In this document: one piece after another, positions 1 through 8,486 of the stretch
Position numbering within the stretch: position 1 is the first letter of the stretch
Layout: every line of letters starts with the position of its first letter
Assembly (NCBI RefSeq): GCF_003626645.1
Contig: NZ_RBAM01000009.1
Coordinates: 62,001 to 126,000 of the forward strand
DNA length: 64,000 nucleotides
Direction of reading: 5' to 3'
DNA from: Streptomyces klenkii
GTDB lineage: Bacteria > Actinomycetota > Actinomycetes > Streptomycetales > Streptomycetaceae
Notes under the pieces: model-generated
Database searches by the model: none
What the model was told of the DNA's origin: nothing
The model's input: only the letters and a program-made list of their open reading frames with translations
Made by a program: the position numbers and the translations under genes

Positions 1-1
1 C

Positions 2-37
2 CCGGGCTTCGACGAGGCGGACTTCGAGATGGAGTAG
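2..37 (+). CDS. 3' end of an upstream gene (partial)
   Basis: Only the last 11 codons and a TAG stop are in the window. They read PGFDEADFEME, an acidic C-terminus. The frame is open from the first base, so the gene starts outside. Nothing can be said about its function. A purine-rich gap of about 90 bases follows before the next gene. Confidence 0.5.
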   Translation, partial: PGFDEADFEME

Positions 38-129
38 AGGGAGAGGGAAGGGGACGGGGGAGGGGGTGGCCGGTTCGGGCTGATGCGGCGGAGGAGCGGG
101 CTTCCCTAGGCTCGTCGGGACAGGCGCGC

Positions 130-708
130 ATGTCCCGCAAGTGGCTCCAGGGAGTTGACGTGTTGTACGCATTCGGCTTCGAACGGCTCGGCGTCGTGGT
201 GAGCGACCTCTACTTCATCGACCCGGATCCGATGCCCGGGCAGGCAACCCCCGAGCGAGGGGTACGGCTGGAGCTCCGGCTCTTCGAATGCGGCGAGCCG
301 ACCGGGTCCATCTACGCCGCGCGGCCCATCACGATCGGCCGCCCACTGTGGCGGGTCGACCTGCTCCAGGACGCGGACGCCGCCCCGGGCACCTTCGACC
401 GCACGCACCACCACCCCGACTTCGACGGCTGGATCCCCGGCCCCCGGGTCTTCGTCAAGGAGCTGTCCGCCGACCCGCTGCCCTGGCTGGCCGGCAAGCT
501 CTCCGACCTTCCCGCCCTGCTGAAGGAGACAGGCGTCCACCCGGGCGACGTCGCGGAGGCGGACGCGGCCGGGCTCCGCGCGGCCGTACCCGAGATCACG
601 GACACCGTCCGCGGGCTGCTGGAGCGGGTCTGGGCCGGCGAACTCGGCCGCCCGGCGGACGGAACCGGCACCGGGCCCGTCACCAGCGCGCGGATCAGCT
701 GGCTGTAG
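130..708 (+). CDS. conserved hypothetical protein, 192 aa
   Basis: A soluble, acidic protein of 192 residues with no signal peptide or membrane segment. The N-terminal half reads as a beta-rich domain (VLYAFGFERLGVVVSDLYFIDP), followed by a His-rich stretch FDRTHHHPDF near residue 100 and a helical C-terminus. I do not recognise a characterised family. The ATG at 130 follows a weak GGGACA at 117. Third-position GC is very high and matches real Streptomyces genes, which favours this frame over the overlapping antisense frames. Function unknown. Confidence 0.7.
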   Translation: MSRKWLQGVDVLYAFGFERLGVVVSDLYFIDPDPMPGQATPERGVRLELRLFECGEPTGSIYAARPITIGRPLWRVDLLQDADAAPGTFDRTHHHPDFDGWIPGPRVFVKELSADPLPWLAGKLSDLPALLKETGVHPGDVAEADAAGLRAAVPEITDTVRGLLERVWAGELGRPADGTGTGPVTSARISWL

Positions 709-737
709 CAGATCAGCCGGTGCTGTAGCGGATCAGC
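702..737. repeat. 16-bp direct repeat after a stop codon
   Basis: GCTGTAGCRGATCAGC occurs at 702-717 and again at 722-737 with 15 of 16 bases identical and a 20-bp period. The first copy includes the stop codon of the 130-708 gene. It looks like a small tandem duplication. Confidence 0.6.
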
Positions 738-846
738 TGTGCAGCCGCCGCTGCCGGCGGGGCCCCACTACGGTGGCTCCGCTGTCGGCCCTACCGTGGC
801 CCCCGTTGTCGGCAGGCCTCGCTGTCACCGGCCCCCTACTGAGGTA

Positions 847-874
847 TCACCCCAGGGTTGGCTCCCAGGGGTGA
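847..874. promoter_or_regulatory. inverted repeat upstream of the DUF1023 gene
   Basis: TCACCCC (847-853) and GGGGTGA (868-874) form a 7-bp inverted repeat about 70 bases before the ATG at 941. It could be an operator or a hairpin in the leader; there is no regulator gene beside it. The rest of 709-940 holds only C-rich repeats of the type CCGCTGTCGGC. Confidence 0.3.
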
Positions 875-940
875 CGTGGTCCCTGACCTGCCCTTCCTAG
901 CTTTTTCCCTGTCACCGCACAGGGTTAGGGAGAGACATTC

Positions 941-2101
941 ATGGGCCGCTTCAAGCGCACGCTGGTCGCCGCCGCGCTGGCCACCACGGTCGTCGCCGGT
1001 ACGGCGGGCTGGGCCGCCGGCAGCGAGCAGACGGCCGTCACCGGCCCGCCCGCGGGCGCGGCGGAATGGCGGGCGGACCACTCCCTGCACCGCACGCTGC
1101 CGGACCCCGCGACGGCGACGCCGCGCGCGGTCGCCGCGTTCTTCGCCGGGCTCACGGAGAACCAGCGCAAGGACCTGGCGGCCCGTCACGCCCTGATCGT
1201 CGGCAACCTCGACGGCGCGCCCGTCACCCTGCGGTACGAGGCCAACGCCCGGGCGATAGCCGCCGAGCGGGAGAAGGCGCTGGCCCGGGCCGGGAACGCC
1301 GGCCTGTCCCGCGCCGTACGCGAAGAAGCCCGCAAGCACGCCGACCGCTGCGAGCGGCTCCTCGCGCCGGGCCGGAAGATCCTGGCCTTCGACCCGCGGG
1401 GACGCGGCCAGGTCGCCGAGGTCTTCGGCGACCTGGCGACGGCCCGGCACACCGCCGTCGTCGTCCCCGGCTCGGACATCGACCTCGCCACCTTCGACCG
1501 CACGCACGACAAGTACGGCACCCCCACCGGGATGGCCGACGCGCTGCGGTCCGAAATGGCGCGCAGGGCGCCCGGCACCCCGACGGCCGTCATCGCCTGG
1601 GCCGGCTACACCACGCCCGTCGGACTCGGCGTGGACGCCGCCACCGGCCGGCTCGCGCAGGCCGGGGCGGTCCGGCTGGAGCGCCTGCTCGCCGGGCTGT
1701 CCGCCGCCGCGGCCTCGCCCGCGGCACCGCCGCCCGCCGTGTTCTGCCACAGCTACGGCTCGGTCGTCTGCGGCCTGGCCGCGTCCTCCATCGACCGCAC
1801 CGAGGCGGCCGACCTCGTCGCGCTCGGCAGCCCCGGCATGCGGGCCGACACGGTGAAGGAACTGCGCACCGACGCCCGCGTCTGGGCGGCCGCGCGCAAC
1901 TCCTCGGACTGGATCGGCAACGTGCCCAACGTCGACCTCTTCGGCCTCGGCCACGGCGCCGACCCGACCTCCTCGGAGTTCGGCGCCCGCGTCGTGCCCA
2001 CCGGCGGTGCCCACGGCCACACCGGGTACTTCGCCCCCGGCACGGACTCCCTGCGCAACTTCGCGGACATCGCCCTCGGCGCGTACGCCTCGGTCCGCTG
2101 A
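941..2101 (+). CDS. secreted alpha/beta hydrolase, DUF1023 type
   Basis: 386 residues. The first 30 form a signal peptide (basic MGRFKR, then an Ala/Val-rich core ending near AAG). The C-terminal two thirds have the DUF1023 alpha/beta-hydrolase layout: VVVPGSDIDLATF, then the nucleophile elbow FCHSYGSVVCG near residue 270 with Ser as the likely nucleophile, then LVALGSPGM, and a His in GGAHGHTGYF near residue 362. The start has a good ribosome site (AGGGAGAG). The family acts on unknown esters or amides outside the cell. It stands alone, upstream of a divergent-looking palindrome that belongs to the next operon. Confidence 0.8.
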   Translation: MGRFKRTLVAAALATTVVAGTAGWAAGSEQTAVTGPPAGAAEWRADHSLHRTLPDPATATPRAVAAFFAGLTENQRKDLAARHALIVGNLDGAPVTLRYEANARAIAAEREKALARAGNAGLSRAVREEARKHADRCERLLAPGRKILAFDPRGRGQVAEVFGDLATARHTAVVVPGSDIDLATFDRTHDKYGTPTGMADALRSEMARRAPGTPTAVIAWAGYTTPVGLGVDAATGRLAQAGAVRLERLLAGLSAAAASPAAPPPAVFCHSYGSVVCGLAASSIDRTEAADLVALGSPGMRADTVKELRTDARVWAAARNSSDWIGNVPNVDLFGLGHGADPTSSEFGARVVPTGGAHGHTGYFAPGTDSLRNFADIALGAYASVR

Positions 2102-2135
2102 CAGCGCCGCGCCGGTCGCCGCGGCCCCCGCAGAG

Positions 2136-2171
2136 ACTGCCAAGGTTTCTTTGCAAAGAAACCTTGGCAGT
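2136..2171. promoter_or_regulatory. perfect 36-bp palindrome, probable ArsR operator
   Basis: Bases 2136-2171 are a perfect palindrome with no loop, centred on TTTGCAAA and with TGCCAAGG/CCTTGGCA outer arms. It ends 15 bases before the ATG of the ArsR-type regulator at 2187, so a protein bound here would cover the promoter or block initiation. Inner and outer half-sites could seat two dimers. The gap between the upstream stop (2101) and the ATG has no other signal. Autoregulation of the regulator and the coupled MFS pump is the simplest reading. Confidence 0.65.
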
Positions 2172-2186
2172 TTTAGTCTGAAACCC

Positions 2187-2867
2187 ATGACCGATGTGAT
2201 CCTCGATGCCAAGGGGCTGCGTGCCCTGGCCCACCCCGTACGGGTGCAGCTCGTCGGGCTGCTGCGGGTGTTCGGGCCCTCGACCGCCACCCGGCTCGCC
2301 GAGCGGCTCGGCATCGCCTCGGGGGCGACCAGCTACCACCTCCGGCAGCTCGCCGCCGCGGGCTTCGTCGTGGAGGACGCCGACCGGGGCAACGCACGCG
2401 AGCGGTGGTGGCGCGCGGTCCACCACGTCACCCGGATCGACGACAAGGACCTTGCCGAGCAGGAGCCCGAGGCCGTGCTCGGCTTCTTCCAGGGCGTCGC
2501 TGCCGGTCAGACCCTCCTCACCCAGCTCGCCACCGCCGCGTACCCCGGTCTCCCGCGCCCCTGGCGCGAGGCGTTCGAGTTGAGCGACTGGAACCTCAGC
2601 CTCACCCCGCAGGAGGCCGTGGAGCTCGGCAGCGAACTGCGCGCCGTCGTCGACCGGTACCGGCAGCACGCACCCGGAGCGGACGTTCCCGCGGGCGCCG
2701 AGCGCGTCTCCCTGATCCTGCAGCTCCTGCCCGACCCGGCCGCGGCGGAAGCCGCCGAGACCGGACAGGGCGCGCCCGAGGCCGCGCAGGCCGACGCCGA
2801 GAGCGGACAAGGCACCTCCGAGGCCGCGCAGGCCGACGCCGGGCGCGGGCCGGGGTGCGGCGCATGA
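2187..2867 (+). CDS. ArsR/HTH_20-type winged-helix regulator
   Basis: 226 residues. Residues 1-90 form a winged helix-turn-helix of the ArsR/HTH_20 type: LRALAHPVRVQLVGLLRV, then TATRLAERLGIASGATSYH as the recognition region and a basic wing. No Cys cluster for metal sensing is visible in the DNA-binding domain, so it need not be a metal sensor. The C-terminus is low complexity, with a 14-residue unit (GQG..EAAQADA) repeated twice. The ATG at 2187 was chosen over an earlier in-frame start because the palindromic operator lies directly before it. Its stop overlaps the MFS start (ATGA), so the two are translationally coupled. Confidence 0.85.
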   Translation: MTDVILDAKGLRALAHPVRVQLVGLLRVFGPSTATRLAERLGIASGATSYHLRQLAAAGFVVEDADRGNARERWWRAVHHVTRIDDKDLAEQEPEAVLGFFQGVAAGQTLLTQLATAAYPGLPRPWREAFELSDWNLSLTPQEAVELGSELRAVVDRYRQHAPGADVPAGAERVSLILQLLPDPAAAEAAETGQGAPEAAQADAESGQGTSEAAQADAGRGPGCGA

Positions 2868-4288
2868 CCGGGTCCGTTCCGGCGCAGCCCGGCCCGGTAT
2901 CCGGGCGCAACATCCGCCCCCTCGCAGGTGTCCTCGCCGCGACCGCCGTCGCCCTGACCGGCACGCGCGTCTCGGCGATCGCCCTGCCGTGGTTCGTGCT
3001 CGTCACCACCGGAAGCGCCGCCCTGACCGGGCTCGTCGCCTTCTGCGAGATGACCCCGTACGTGCTGGTGAAGATGTTCACCGGCCCCCTGGTGGACCGT
3101 GTCGGCCCGCGGGTCGTCTCGTGGGCGGCCGACTCCCTCAGCGCCGTCGCCGCCGCGCTGATCCCCCTGCTCCACGCCTTCGGCCTGCTGCCCTTGTGGC
3201 TCCTGCTCACCCTCGTCGCGGTGATCGGCGCGGTGCGCGGGCCCGGCGACCTGGCCAAGGAGATCATGGTTCCGGAGGCGGCCGAGCGCAGCGGGGTCCC
3301 GCTGGAGCGGGCGACCGGCTTCTCCGGCGTCACCGAACGCCTCGCCTCCACCGTCGGCCCGGCAGCCGGCGGCGCGCTCGTGGCGCTCCTCGGCCCCATG
3401 GCCGGCATCGTCGTCAACGCCGTCTCCTTCGCCCTGGGTTCGCTCCTCGTCGCGCTCGTCCTGCCCCGAGAGATGGGCCGCGCCGTGCCGCCCGGAAACG
3501 AGCCACCGGACGGTCCGGACCGTGGCACTACGAGCTCCCCAACGAGCGCTGGCCCCGCGAGCACTGCCTCTACGAGCACCGCCCCTACGAGCGAGCCGGC
3601 CGGCTACTGGCGCCGCTTCGGCGAGGGCTTCACGTTCCTGCGCGGCGAGCCCCTGCTGCTCACCGTCATCGTCATGGTCGGCATCACCAACCTGCTCGAC
3701 GCGGGCTTCGCGGCCGTCCTCGTCCCCGTGTGGGCCGAGCGGTCCGGGGACGGCCCGGCCGTCATCGGGCTCACGAGCAGCGCCGCGGGCATCGCCGCGG
3801 TCTGCGGCAGTCTCATAGCCGCCGCGCTCGCCCACCGGATGCCCCGCCGGCCCGTGTTCTTCGCCGGCTTCCTGCTCGCGGGCGCACCGAGGTTCGTGGT
3901 GCTCGCCTGCGACGCGCCGCTGTGGGCGGTGCTCGTCGTCTTCGCCGTCAGCGGCTTCGGCGGCGGGTTCCTCAACCCCATCCTCGGCGCCGTCTCCTTT
4001 GAGCGGGTGCCGCGCCGCCTCCTGGGCCGGGTGCGGGCGCTCGGCGACTCGCTGGCCTGGGCGGGCATCCCCTTGGGAGGCCTGCTCGCCGGGCTCGCCG
4101 TCACCTCCGCCGGGCTGGTGCCCGTGCTCCTGGCGGGCGGAGCGCTGTACTTCCTCACCACCAATCTGGCCGGACTGCGCCCGGAATGGCGCGAGATGGA
4201 CCGCGACCGGGGGCACAGGGGCGGGCGCGGGCGCGACGCGGAGGACTCCCGTACGGCGCGGAGCGAGGACGCCGCCGCCCTGCGGTGA
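2864..4288 (+). CDS. MFS efflux transporter
   Basis: 474 residues, about 11-12 hydrophobic segments, in the MFS_3/enterobactin-exporter-like class often called macrolide-efflux MFS. The motif-A-like loop after TM2 reads GPLVDRVGPR and typical helices include FGGGFLNPILGAVSFERVP. The central cytoplasmic loop carries a Ser/Thr/Pro-rich low-complexity insert of about 30 residues encoded by repeats of TACGAGC. The start codon overlaps the ArsR stop, so this pump is in one operon with its likely regulator and should respond to whatever that regulator senses. Substrate unknown. The C-terminus is basic and ends in the cytoplasm. Confidence 0.85.
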   Translation: MTGSVPAQPGPVSGRNIRPLAGVLAATAVALTGTRVSAIALPWFVLVTTGSAALTGLVAFCEMTPYVLVKMFTGPLVDRVGPRVVSWAADSLSAVAAALIPLLHAFGLLPLWLLLTLVAVIGAVRGPGDLAKEIMVPEAAERSGVPLERATGFSGVTERLASTVGPAAGGALVALLGPMAGIVVNAVSFALGSLLVALVLPREMGRAVPPGNEPPDGPDRGTTSSPTSAGPASTASTSTAPTSEPAGYWRRFGEGFTFLRGEPLLLTVIVMVGITNLLDAGFAAVLVPVWAERSGDGPAVIGLTSSAAGIAAVCGSLIAAALAHRMPRRPVFFAGFLLAGAPRFVVLACDAPLWAVLVVFAVSGFGGGFLNPILGAVSFERVPRRLLGRVRALGDSLAWAGIPLGGLLAGLAVTSAGLVPVLLAGGALYFLTTNLAGLRPEWREMDRDRGHRGGRGRDAEDSRTARSEDAAALR

Positions 4289-4345
4289 TCATTTCCGACC
4301 TGGGGCCGATGCCCGGCGTGCGGGCGGCCGCATAGCGTAGTGATC

Positions 4346-5527
4346 ATGATGTGGAAATCGCGGAAGACACCGCGGCGGTCCGTTGTGGCCGCCGCGCTCC
4401 TCACGGCCCTCGCCGCTCCCCAGATACCGGCCGCAGCCGCGGCCGCCCGGACCCCGGGCCCGGCAGTGGCCGCGGCGGCGTCCGAACACGCCACGACCGG
4501 GGCACCGGCACAGCTCCCGGCGCCCACCGGCAAGGAGCCGGTCGGCACGAAGACGCTGCACCTTGTTGACACGTCGCGGCCCGACCCCTGGAAGCCCGCC
4601 GCCGGCAACCGTGAGCTCATGGTCACGCTCTGGTACCCGGCACGGCACCAGGGGGACCTGAATGCCCCCTACATGTCGAAGCAGCTGTCCAAGGCGTGGC
4701 TCGGCAAGGAGGAGCTGGCCGGTGTGCGCACCAACGCCACCGTCGGCGCCCGGCCGGCCGGCAAGGCCCGGCCGCTGGTCGTCCTCTCGCCGGGCTTCGG
4801 GATGAGCCGCGCCTCGCTCACCGGGCTCGGTGAGGAGCTCGCGTCGCGCGGCTATGCCGTGGCCGCGGTCGACCACACCTACGAGGCTCCGGTGGAGTTC
4901 CCCGGCGGACGCGTCGAGACCGGCGAGACCTGCGAGACCTGCCGGAAGCCGGACCTCTCCGCGGTCGTACCGAACCGGTCCAAGGACATCCGGTTCCTGC
5001 TCGACCAGTTGACCGGTCCCCGCAGCCCGCTCGCCGTCGACGCCCGCCGGATCGCCGTGGCCGGGCACTCCATCGGGGGCGCGAGCGCGGTGCAGGTCCT
5101 CCACGACGACCCGCGCGTGGACGCCGCCGTCAACCTCGACGGCAACTTCTTCGGCGAGCTCACCGGCGGCGTGCACAAACCGGTGCTGCTGATGGGCGCG
5201 CAGCGCGGCGCACTCGCCGAGCCCAAGGCGAACTGGGAGCAGACCTGGAAGCAGCTGACGGGCTGGAAGCGCTGGCTCGACGTCCCCGAGGGCGGGCACA
5301 TGACCTTCACCGACGCCCCGTGGCTGGCCGACCAGTTCGGCCTGCCCGAGGGGACGCCGCCGGACGACGTCAAGGCGGGCTACGGCACCCTGCACGGCCC
5401 GCGCTCGACCGCCCTCACCCGCGCCTACGTGGGCGCGTTCCTCGACCGGTACCTGCGCGGCACCCCGAGCCCGCTCCTCGACCGGCCGTCCCCGGCCTAT
5501 CCGGAAGTCACGTTCCTGAAGAAGTAA
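4346..5527 (+). CDS. secreted alpha/beta hydrolase, PAF-acetylhydrolase/dienelactone type
   Basis: About 393 residues with an N-terminal signal peptide (MMWKSRKTPRRS then an Ala-rich core). The fold resembles platelet-activating-factor acetylhydrolase isoform II: VTLWYPA, PLVVLSPGFGMSR as oxyanion region, GHSIGGASAVQ as nucleophile elbow near residue 240, and GGHMTFTD as the His region near residue 315. A CETCRKPD segment could form a disulfide. In-frame starts lie at 4340 (GTG), 4346 and 4349 (ATG); none has a strong ribosome site and 4346 is a compromise. A secreted esterase or lipase is likely; substrate unknown. Confidence 0.8.
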   Translation: MMWKSRKTPRRSVVAAALLTALAAPQIPAAAAAARTPGPAVAAAASEHATTGAPAQLPAPTGKEPVGTKTLHLVDTSRPDPWKPAAGNRELMVTLWYPARHQGDLNAPYMSKQLSKAWLGKEELAGVRTNATVGARPAGKARPLVVLSPGFGMSRASLTGLGEELASRGYAVAAVDHTYEAPVEFPGGRVETGETCETCRKPDLSAVVPNRSKDIRFLLDQLTGPRSPLAVDARRIAVAGHSIGGASAVQVLHDDPRVDAAVNLDGNFFGELTGGVHKPVLLMGAQRGALAEPKANWEQTWKQLTGWKRWLDVPEGGHMTFTDAPWLADQFGLPEGTPPDDVKAGYGTLHGPRSTALTRAYVGAFLDRYLRGTPSPLLDRPSPAYPEVTFLKK

Positions 5528-5566
5528 GCAGAAGTAAGTAGAAGTAGAAGCAAACAGAAGTAAGCA
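5521..5566. repeat. 10-bp AG-rich tandem repeat
   Basis: GAAGTAAGCA-type units occur at 5521-5530, 5531-5540, a truncated 5541-5546, a variant at 5547-5556 and again at 5557-5566. The first unit contains the stop codon of the preceding hydrolase. AT-rich for this genome; probably replication slippage. Confidence 0.7.
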
Positions 5567-5572
5567 GTGACG

Positions 5573-5602
5573 TCCCGGGGTGGTGCCAGTACCACCCCGG
5601 GA
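5573..5602 (+). terminator. 12-bp stem hairpin
   Basis: TCCCGGGGTGGT (5573-5584) and ACCACCCCGGGA (5591-5602) pair perfectly around a 6-base loop, 45 bases after the stop of the 4346-5527 gene. No T-run follows, as is common for Streptomyces terminators. Confidence 0.65.
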
Positions 5603-5679
5603 ACGGATACCAGAGGGATCGTCCGCGACCCCGCCGCCCGGGAACATCGAACCGTCAAGAAACGCGCCCAGGAGGTTCG

Positions 5680-7302
5680 ATGTTCGAGTCCAGGAAGCCG
5701 CGGCGGGCCCTCTCCGCCGCATCCCTCGTGCCGGCAGCAGTGGCCGTCGTGATCGCGGCCACCGCGCTCCCGGCGGGCTCCGCGACCGCGGCACCCCGGG
5801 CGGCCGGAACGTCGCACACGGCCGAGGCGTCGCACACCGGCGGCCCGTCGCACACGGCCGCCGCGGTGACCGTCCCCGAGCGCTACACGGCCCAGAAGCT
5901 CGCCTGGAAGCCCTGCCCCGAGGTCGCGCCCGGCCTGGAGTGCGCGCAGATGACCGTCCCGCGCGACTGGCACGCCCCGGACGCCGGCAAGGACCTCACG
6001 ATCGCCGTGTCGCGCGTGAAGGCGAGCGACCCCGCCCACCGGCGCGGCGTGCTCATGATGGCCGCCGGCGGCCCGGGCGGCTCCGGCCTCAGGCGGCCGG
6101 CCGGACTCGCCAGGAGCGCGCCCTCCATAGGCGCCGCCTACGACGTCGTCAGCTTCGACCAGCGCGGCGTCGGAGCGAGCACCCCGGTGCAGTGCCAGAC
6201 CCAGGAAGAGCTCGACGCCTTCTTCGCCGGGGACTTCCGCGACCGCTCGCCCGAAGCCGTCCAGCGCGTCCTCACCAACTCCCGCAAGCTCGCCGAGGCC
6301 TGCGGCGCGCGGCACGGCGACCTCCTCCCGTACATCACCACCGAGCAGACCGTGCGCGACATGGACCTCCTGCGCACCCTGCTCGGCGAGCGGAAGATCT
6401 CCTACTACGGGGCCTCCTACGCCACCATGGTCGGTGCGTACTACGCCTCCGTCTTCCCGCAGCACGTCGAACGCGCCGTCCTGGACAGCAACATCGCCTT
6501 CGACGGCACGTGGGAGGACTTCGAGAAGGGCCAGCCCAAGAGCTTCCAGCGCCGCTTCGAACAGGACTTCCTGCCCTGGCTCGCCAAGAACGACGCCACC
6601 TACCACTACGGGAAGACCGCCGCCGAGGCCAAGGCCACCTGGGAGCGCCGCCGCAGCGCCCTGCACGACCGGCCGCTCAGCCTCGACGGCGGTAAGACCA
6701 AGGGCAGGACCGTCGACCCCAACCGCTTCGACAGCGGCACCATCCAGGCGATCTACGACTCGCAGCAGGGCTTCCCCGGCCTCGCCACGGCCCTGGTCGC
6801 GCTGGAGCACTGGGACTCCGCCACGGCCGCGGAGCGGCAGATCACCGACAAGGTCTTCGGCGCGTACCTCTCCCCGAACTTCTTCGCCGAATTCCTCTCC
6901 GTCACCTGCGCCGACACCCCCTGGACGCGCGACACCGGCTACTGGGTCCGGCGCAGCGCCGAGGACACCGCGAAGTACCCCCTGATCGGCGCCCGGGAGC
7001 TCGCGTTCTCCGCCACGTGCGCGGCGTGGCCCACGTCCCCCGGCCCGCGCGTCAAGATCACCGGCAAGGGGATGCCGCCCGTCCTGATGCTCAACTCCCT
7101 GCACGACCCGGCCACGTACTACGAGGGCGCGCAGCGCGCCCACCGGGCGCTGCGCGGCTCGCGCCTGGTCACGGTCCCCGGCGGCGACCACGGCGTCTAC
7201 GGTGACGGCAACGCCTGCGCCGACGGGATCGTGAACAAGTACTTGCTGTCGGGAGAGCTGCCCGCACGGGACGTCACGTGCGAGGCGGCACCGGCCGAGT
7301 AG
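5680..7302 (+). CDS. secreted tripeptidyl aminopeptidase-like alpha/beta hydrolase
   Basis: 540 residues. Signal peptide about residues 1-40 ending in Ala-rich sequence, then a spacer with three SHT repeats that may be a propeptide. The hydrolase domain has GGPGGSG as oxyanion loop near residue 130, GASYATMVGAYYAS as nucleophile elbow near 248, and the C-terminal TAP-like block with LNSLHDPATYYEGA (Asp near 470) and GGDHGVYG (His near 507). This is the layout of Streptomyces SlpD/SlpE and tripeptidyl aminopeptidases (MEROPS S33). Likely an extracellular or mycelium-bound exopeptidase. AGGAGG lies just before the ATG. Confidence 0.85.
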   Translation: MFESRKPRRALSAASLVPAAVAVVIAATALPAGSATAAPRAAGTSHTAEASHTGGPSHTAAAVTVPERYTAQKLAWKPCPEVAPGLECAQMTVPRDWHAPDAGKDLTIAVSRVKASDPAHRRGVLMMAAGGPGGSGLRRPAGLARSAPSIGAAYDVVSFDQRGVGASTPVQCQTQEELDAFFAGDFRDRSPEAVQRVLTNSRKLAEACGARHGDLLPYITTEQTVRDMDLLRTLLGERKISYYGASYATMVGAYYASVFPQHVERAVLDSNIAFDGTWEDFEKGQPKSFQRRFEQDFLPWLAKNDATYHYGKTAAEAKATWERRRSALHDRPLSLDGGKTKGRTVDPNRFDSGTIQAIYDSQQGFPGLATALVALEHWDSATAAERQITDKVFGAYLSPNFFAEFLSVTCADTPWTRDTGYWVRRSAEDTAKYPLIGARELAFSATCAAWPTSPGPRVKITGKGMPPVLMLNSLHDPATYYEGAQRAHRALRGSRLVTVPGGDHGVYGDGNACADGIVNKYLLSGELPARDVTCEAAPAE

Positions 7303-7327
7303 CGCGGCCCGGAGGCTCCCACAGCTC

Positions 7328-7357
7328 CCTTGCAGTCCTCCTCCTTGCAGTCCTCCC
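7328..7357. repeat. 15-bp tandem duplication
   Basis: CCTTGCAGTCCTCCT at 7328-7342 is followed directly by a second copy at 7343-7357, with one mismatch. It lies between two convergent genes and touches the stop codon of the polyprenyl synthase. Confidence 0.65.
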
Positions 7358-8409
7358 TACAACCGCCGCTCCAGCAGCTGCGCGGAGAGCGCGACGAGTT
7401 CACCGGTCGCGCTCTCCACGAGCCCCGCCCCGCGCAGGCACGCCTGCGCGGCCGCGGCATGGCGGCGCGCCTCCTCCAGGGCGAAGCCCCGGCCGCCCGC
7501 CGCCTCCACCAGGGCCGCCGCCCGCTGCGCGGCAGTGGCGTCCGGCACGGTCTCCGAGCCCAGCAGCCGGGTCAGTTCGCGCCCGGTCGCACCGCCGCCC
7601 CGGGCGACGGCGGCGAGCACCGGCAGGGTCTTCTTCCGCCGCAGCAGATCGCTGTGCACCGGCTTTCCCGTCGTGAGCGGGTCGCCCCAGATCCCCAGCA
7701 GGTCGTCCACGGCCTGGAACGCCACGCCGAGCCGCCGGCCCGCCTCCACGAGCGCGCCCGTCTGCAGCGCGGGGGCACCCGCGAGGACCGGGCCCAGGGA
7801 CAGCGCACAGCCGAGCAGGGCACCGGTCTTGCGGCCGGCCATCGCCTCGTACTCCGGTATGGACACGGCGTCCGGCCCGGTCCACGGCCGGTCCTCGAAC
7901 AGCAGGTCGTCGGCCTGTCCGCGCACCAGCTCGCCCAGGCAGTCCGCGAGGTGCGCCACCGCCCGGCCCGCGTGGCCGCCCCCGGCCCCCGCCACCGTCT
8001 GCACGGCGAGCGCGAACAGCGCGTCGCCCGTCAGGACCGCGGGGCCCGTGCCGAACGCCTTCCACGCCGCGTCACGGTGCCGCCGCCGCTCGTCCCCGTC
8101 CATGATGTCGTCGTGCACGAGAGAGAAGGTGTGCACCAGCTCGACGGCCACCGCCGCCTGCACCGCGGCCTCCTCCGGCGCCCCGACCGCCTCCGCGCCG
8201 AGCAGCGCGAACGCCTGGCGGACGCCCTTGCCGCCGGGGGACGGGGCCGGAGTGCCGTCGGCCTCGCACCAGCCGAACGAGAACGCCGCCATCCGGGCCG
8301 GCAGCGGGTGCAGCGTCGCCACGGCGGCCCTGAGGGCCGGCTCCACCAACTCCCGGGCACGGGCCGTCGCCTGGGGCGCGGGGGTGCGGAGACCGGTCTG
8401 CGTGGGCAT
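7357..8409 (-). CDS. polyprenyl (geranylgeranyl-type) diphosphate synthase
   Basis: 350 residues, a trans-isoprenyl diphosphate synthase. The first aspartate-rich motif is HDDIMDGD near residue 100 (DDxxD), followed by RRRHRD; the second is FQAVDDLLG near residue 225, followed by GDPLTTGK. These bind Mg-diphosphate and condense IPP with an allylic diphosphate. Chain length (farnesyl or geranylgeranyl) cannot be fixed by eye. No terpene cyclase lies in the window. The start at 8409 follows AGGAAAGAG; a longer open frame upstream lacks family similarity. The TPR gene upstream on the same strand is about 80 bases away and may be co-transcribed. Confidence 0.85.
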   Translation of the reverse strand: MPTQTGLRTPAPQATARARELVEPALRAAVATLHPLPARMAAFSFGWCEADGTPAPSPGGKGVRQAFALLGAEAVGAPEEAAVQAAVAVELVHTFSLVHDDIMDGDERRRHRDAAWKAFGTGPAVLTGDALFALAVQTVAGAGGGHAGRAVAHLADCLGELVRGQADDLLFEDRPWTGPDAVSIPEYEAMAGRKTGALLGCALSLGPVLAGAPALQTGALVEAGRRLGVAFQAVDDLLGIWGDPLTTGKPVHSDLLRRKKTLPVLAAVARGGGATGRELTRLLGSETVPDATAAQRAAALVEAAGGRGFALEEARRHAAAAQACLRGAGLVESATGELVALSAQLLERRL

Positions 8410-8486
8410 GGGGGCTTCTCTTTCCTGTGGTGTGGACCAGTGACGTAACGACGTACGGGAAGGCGTACGGAAGGAAGCGCGGCCGG

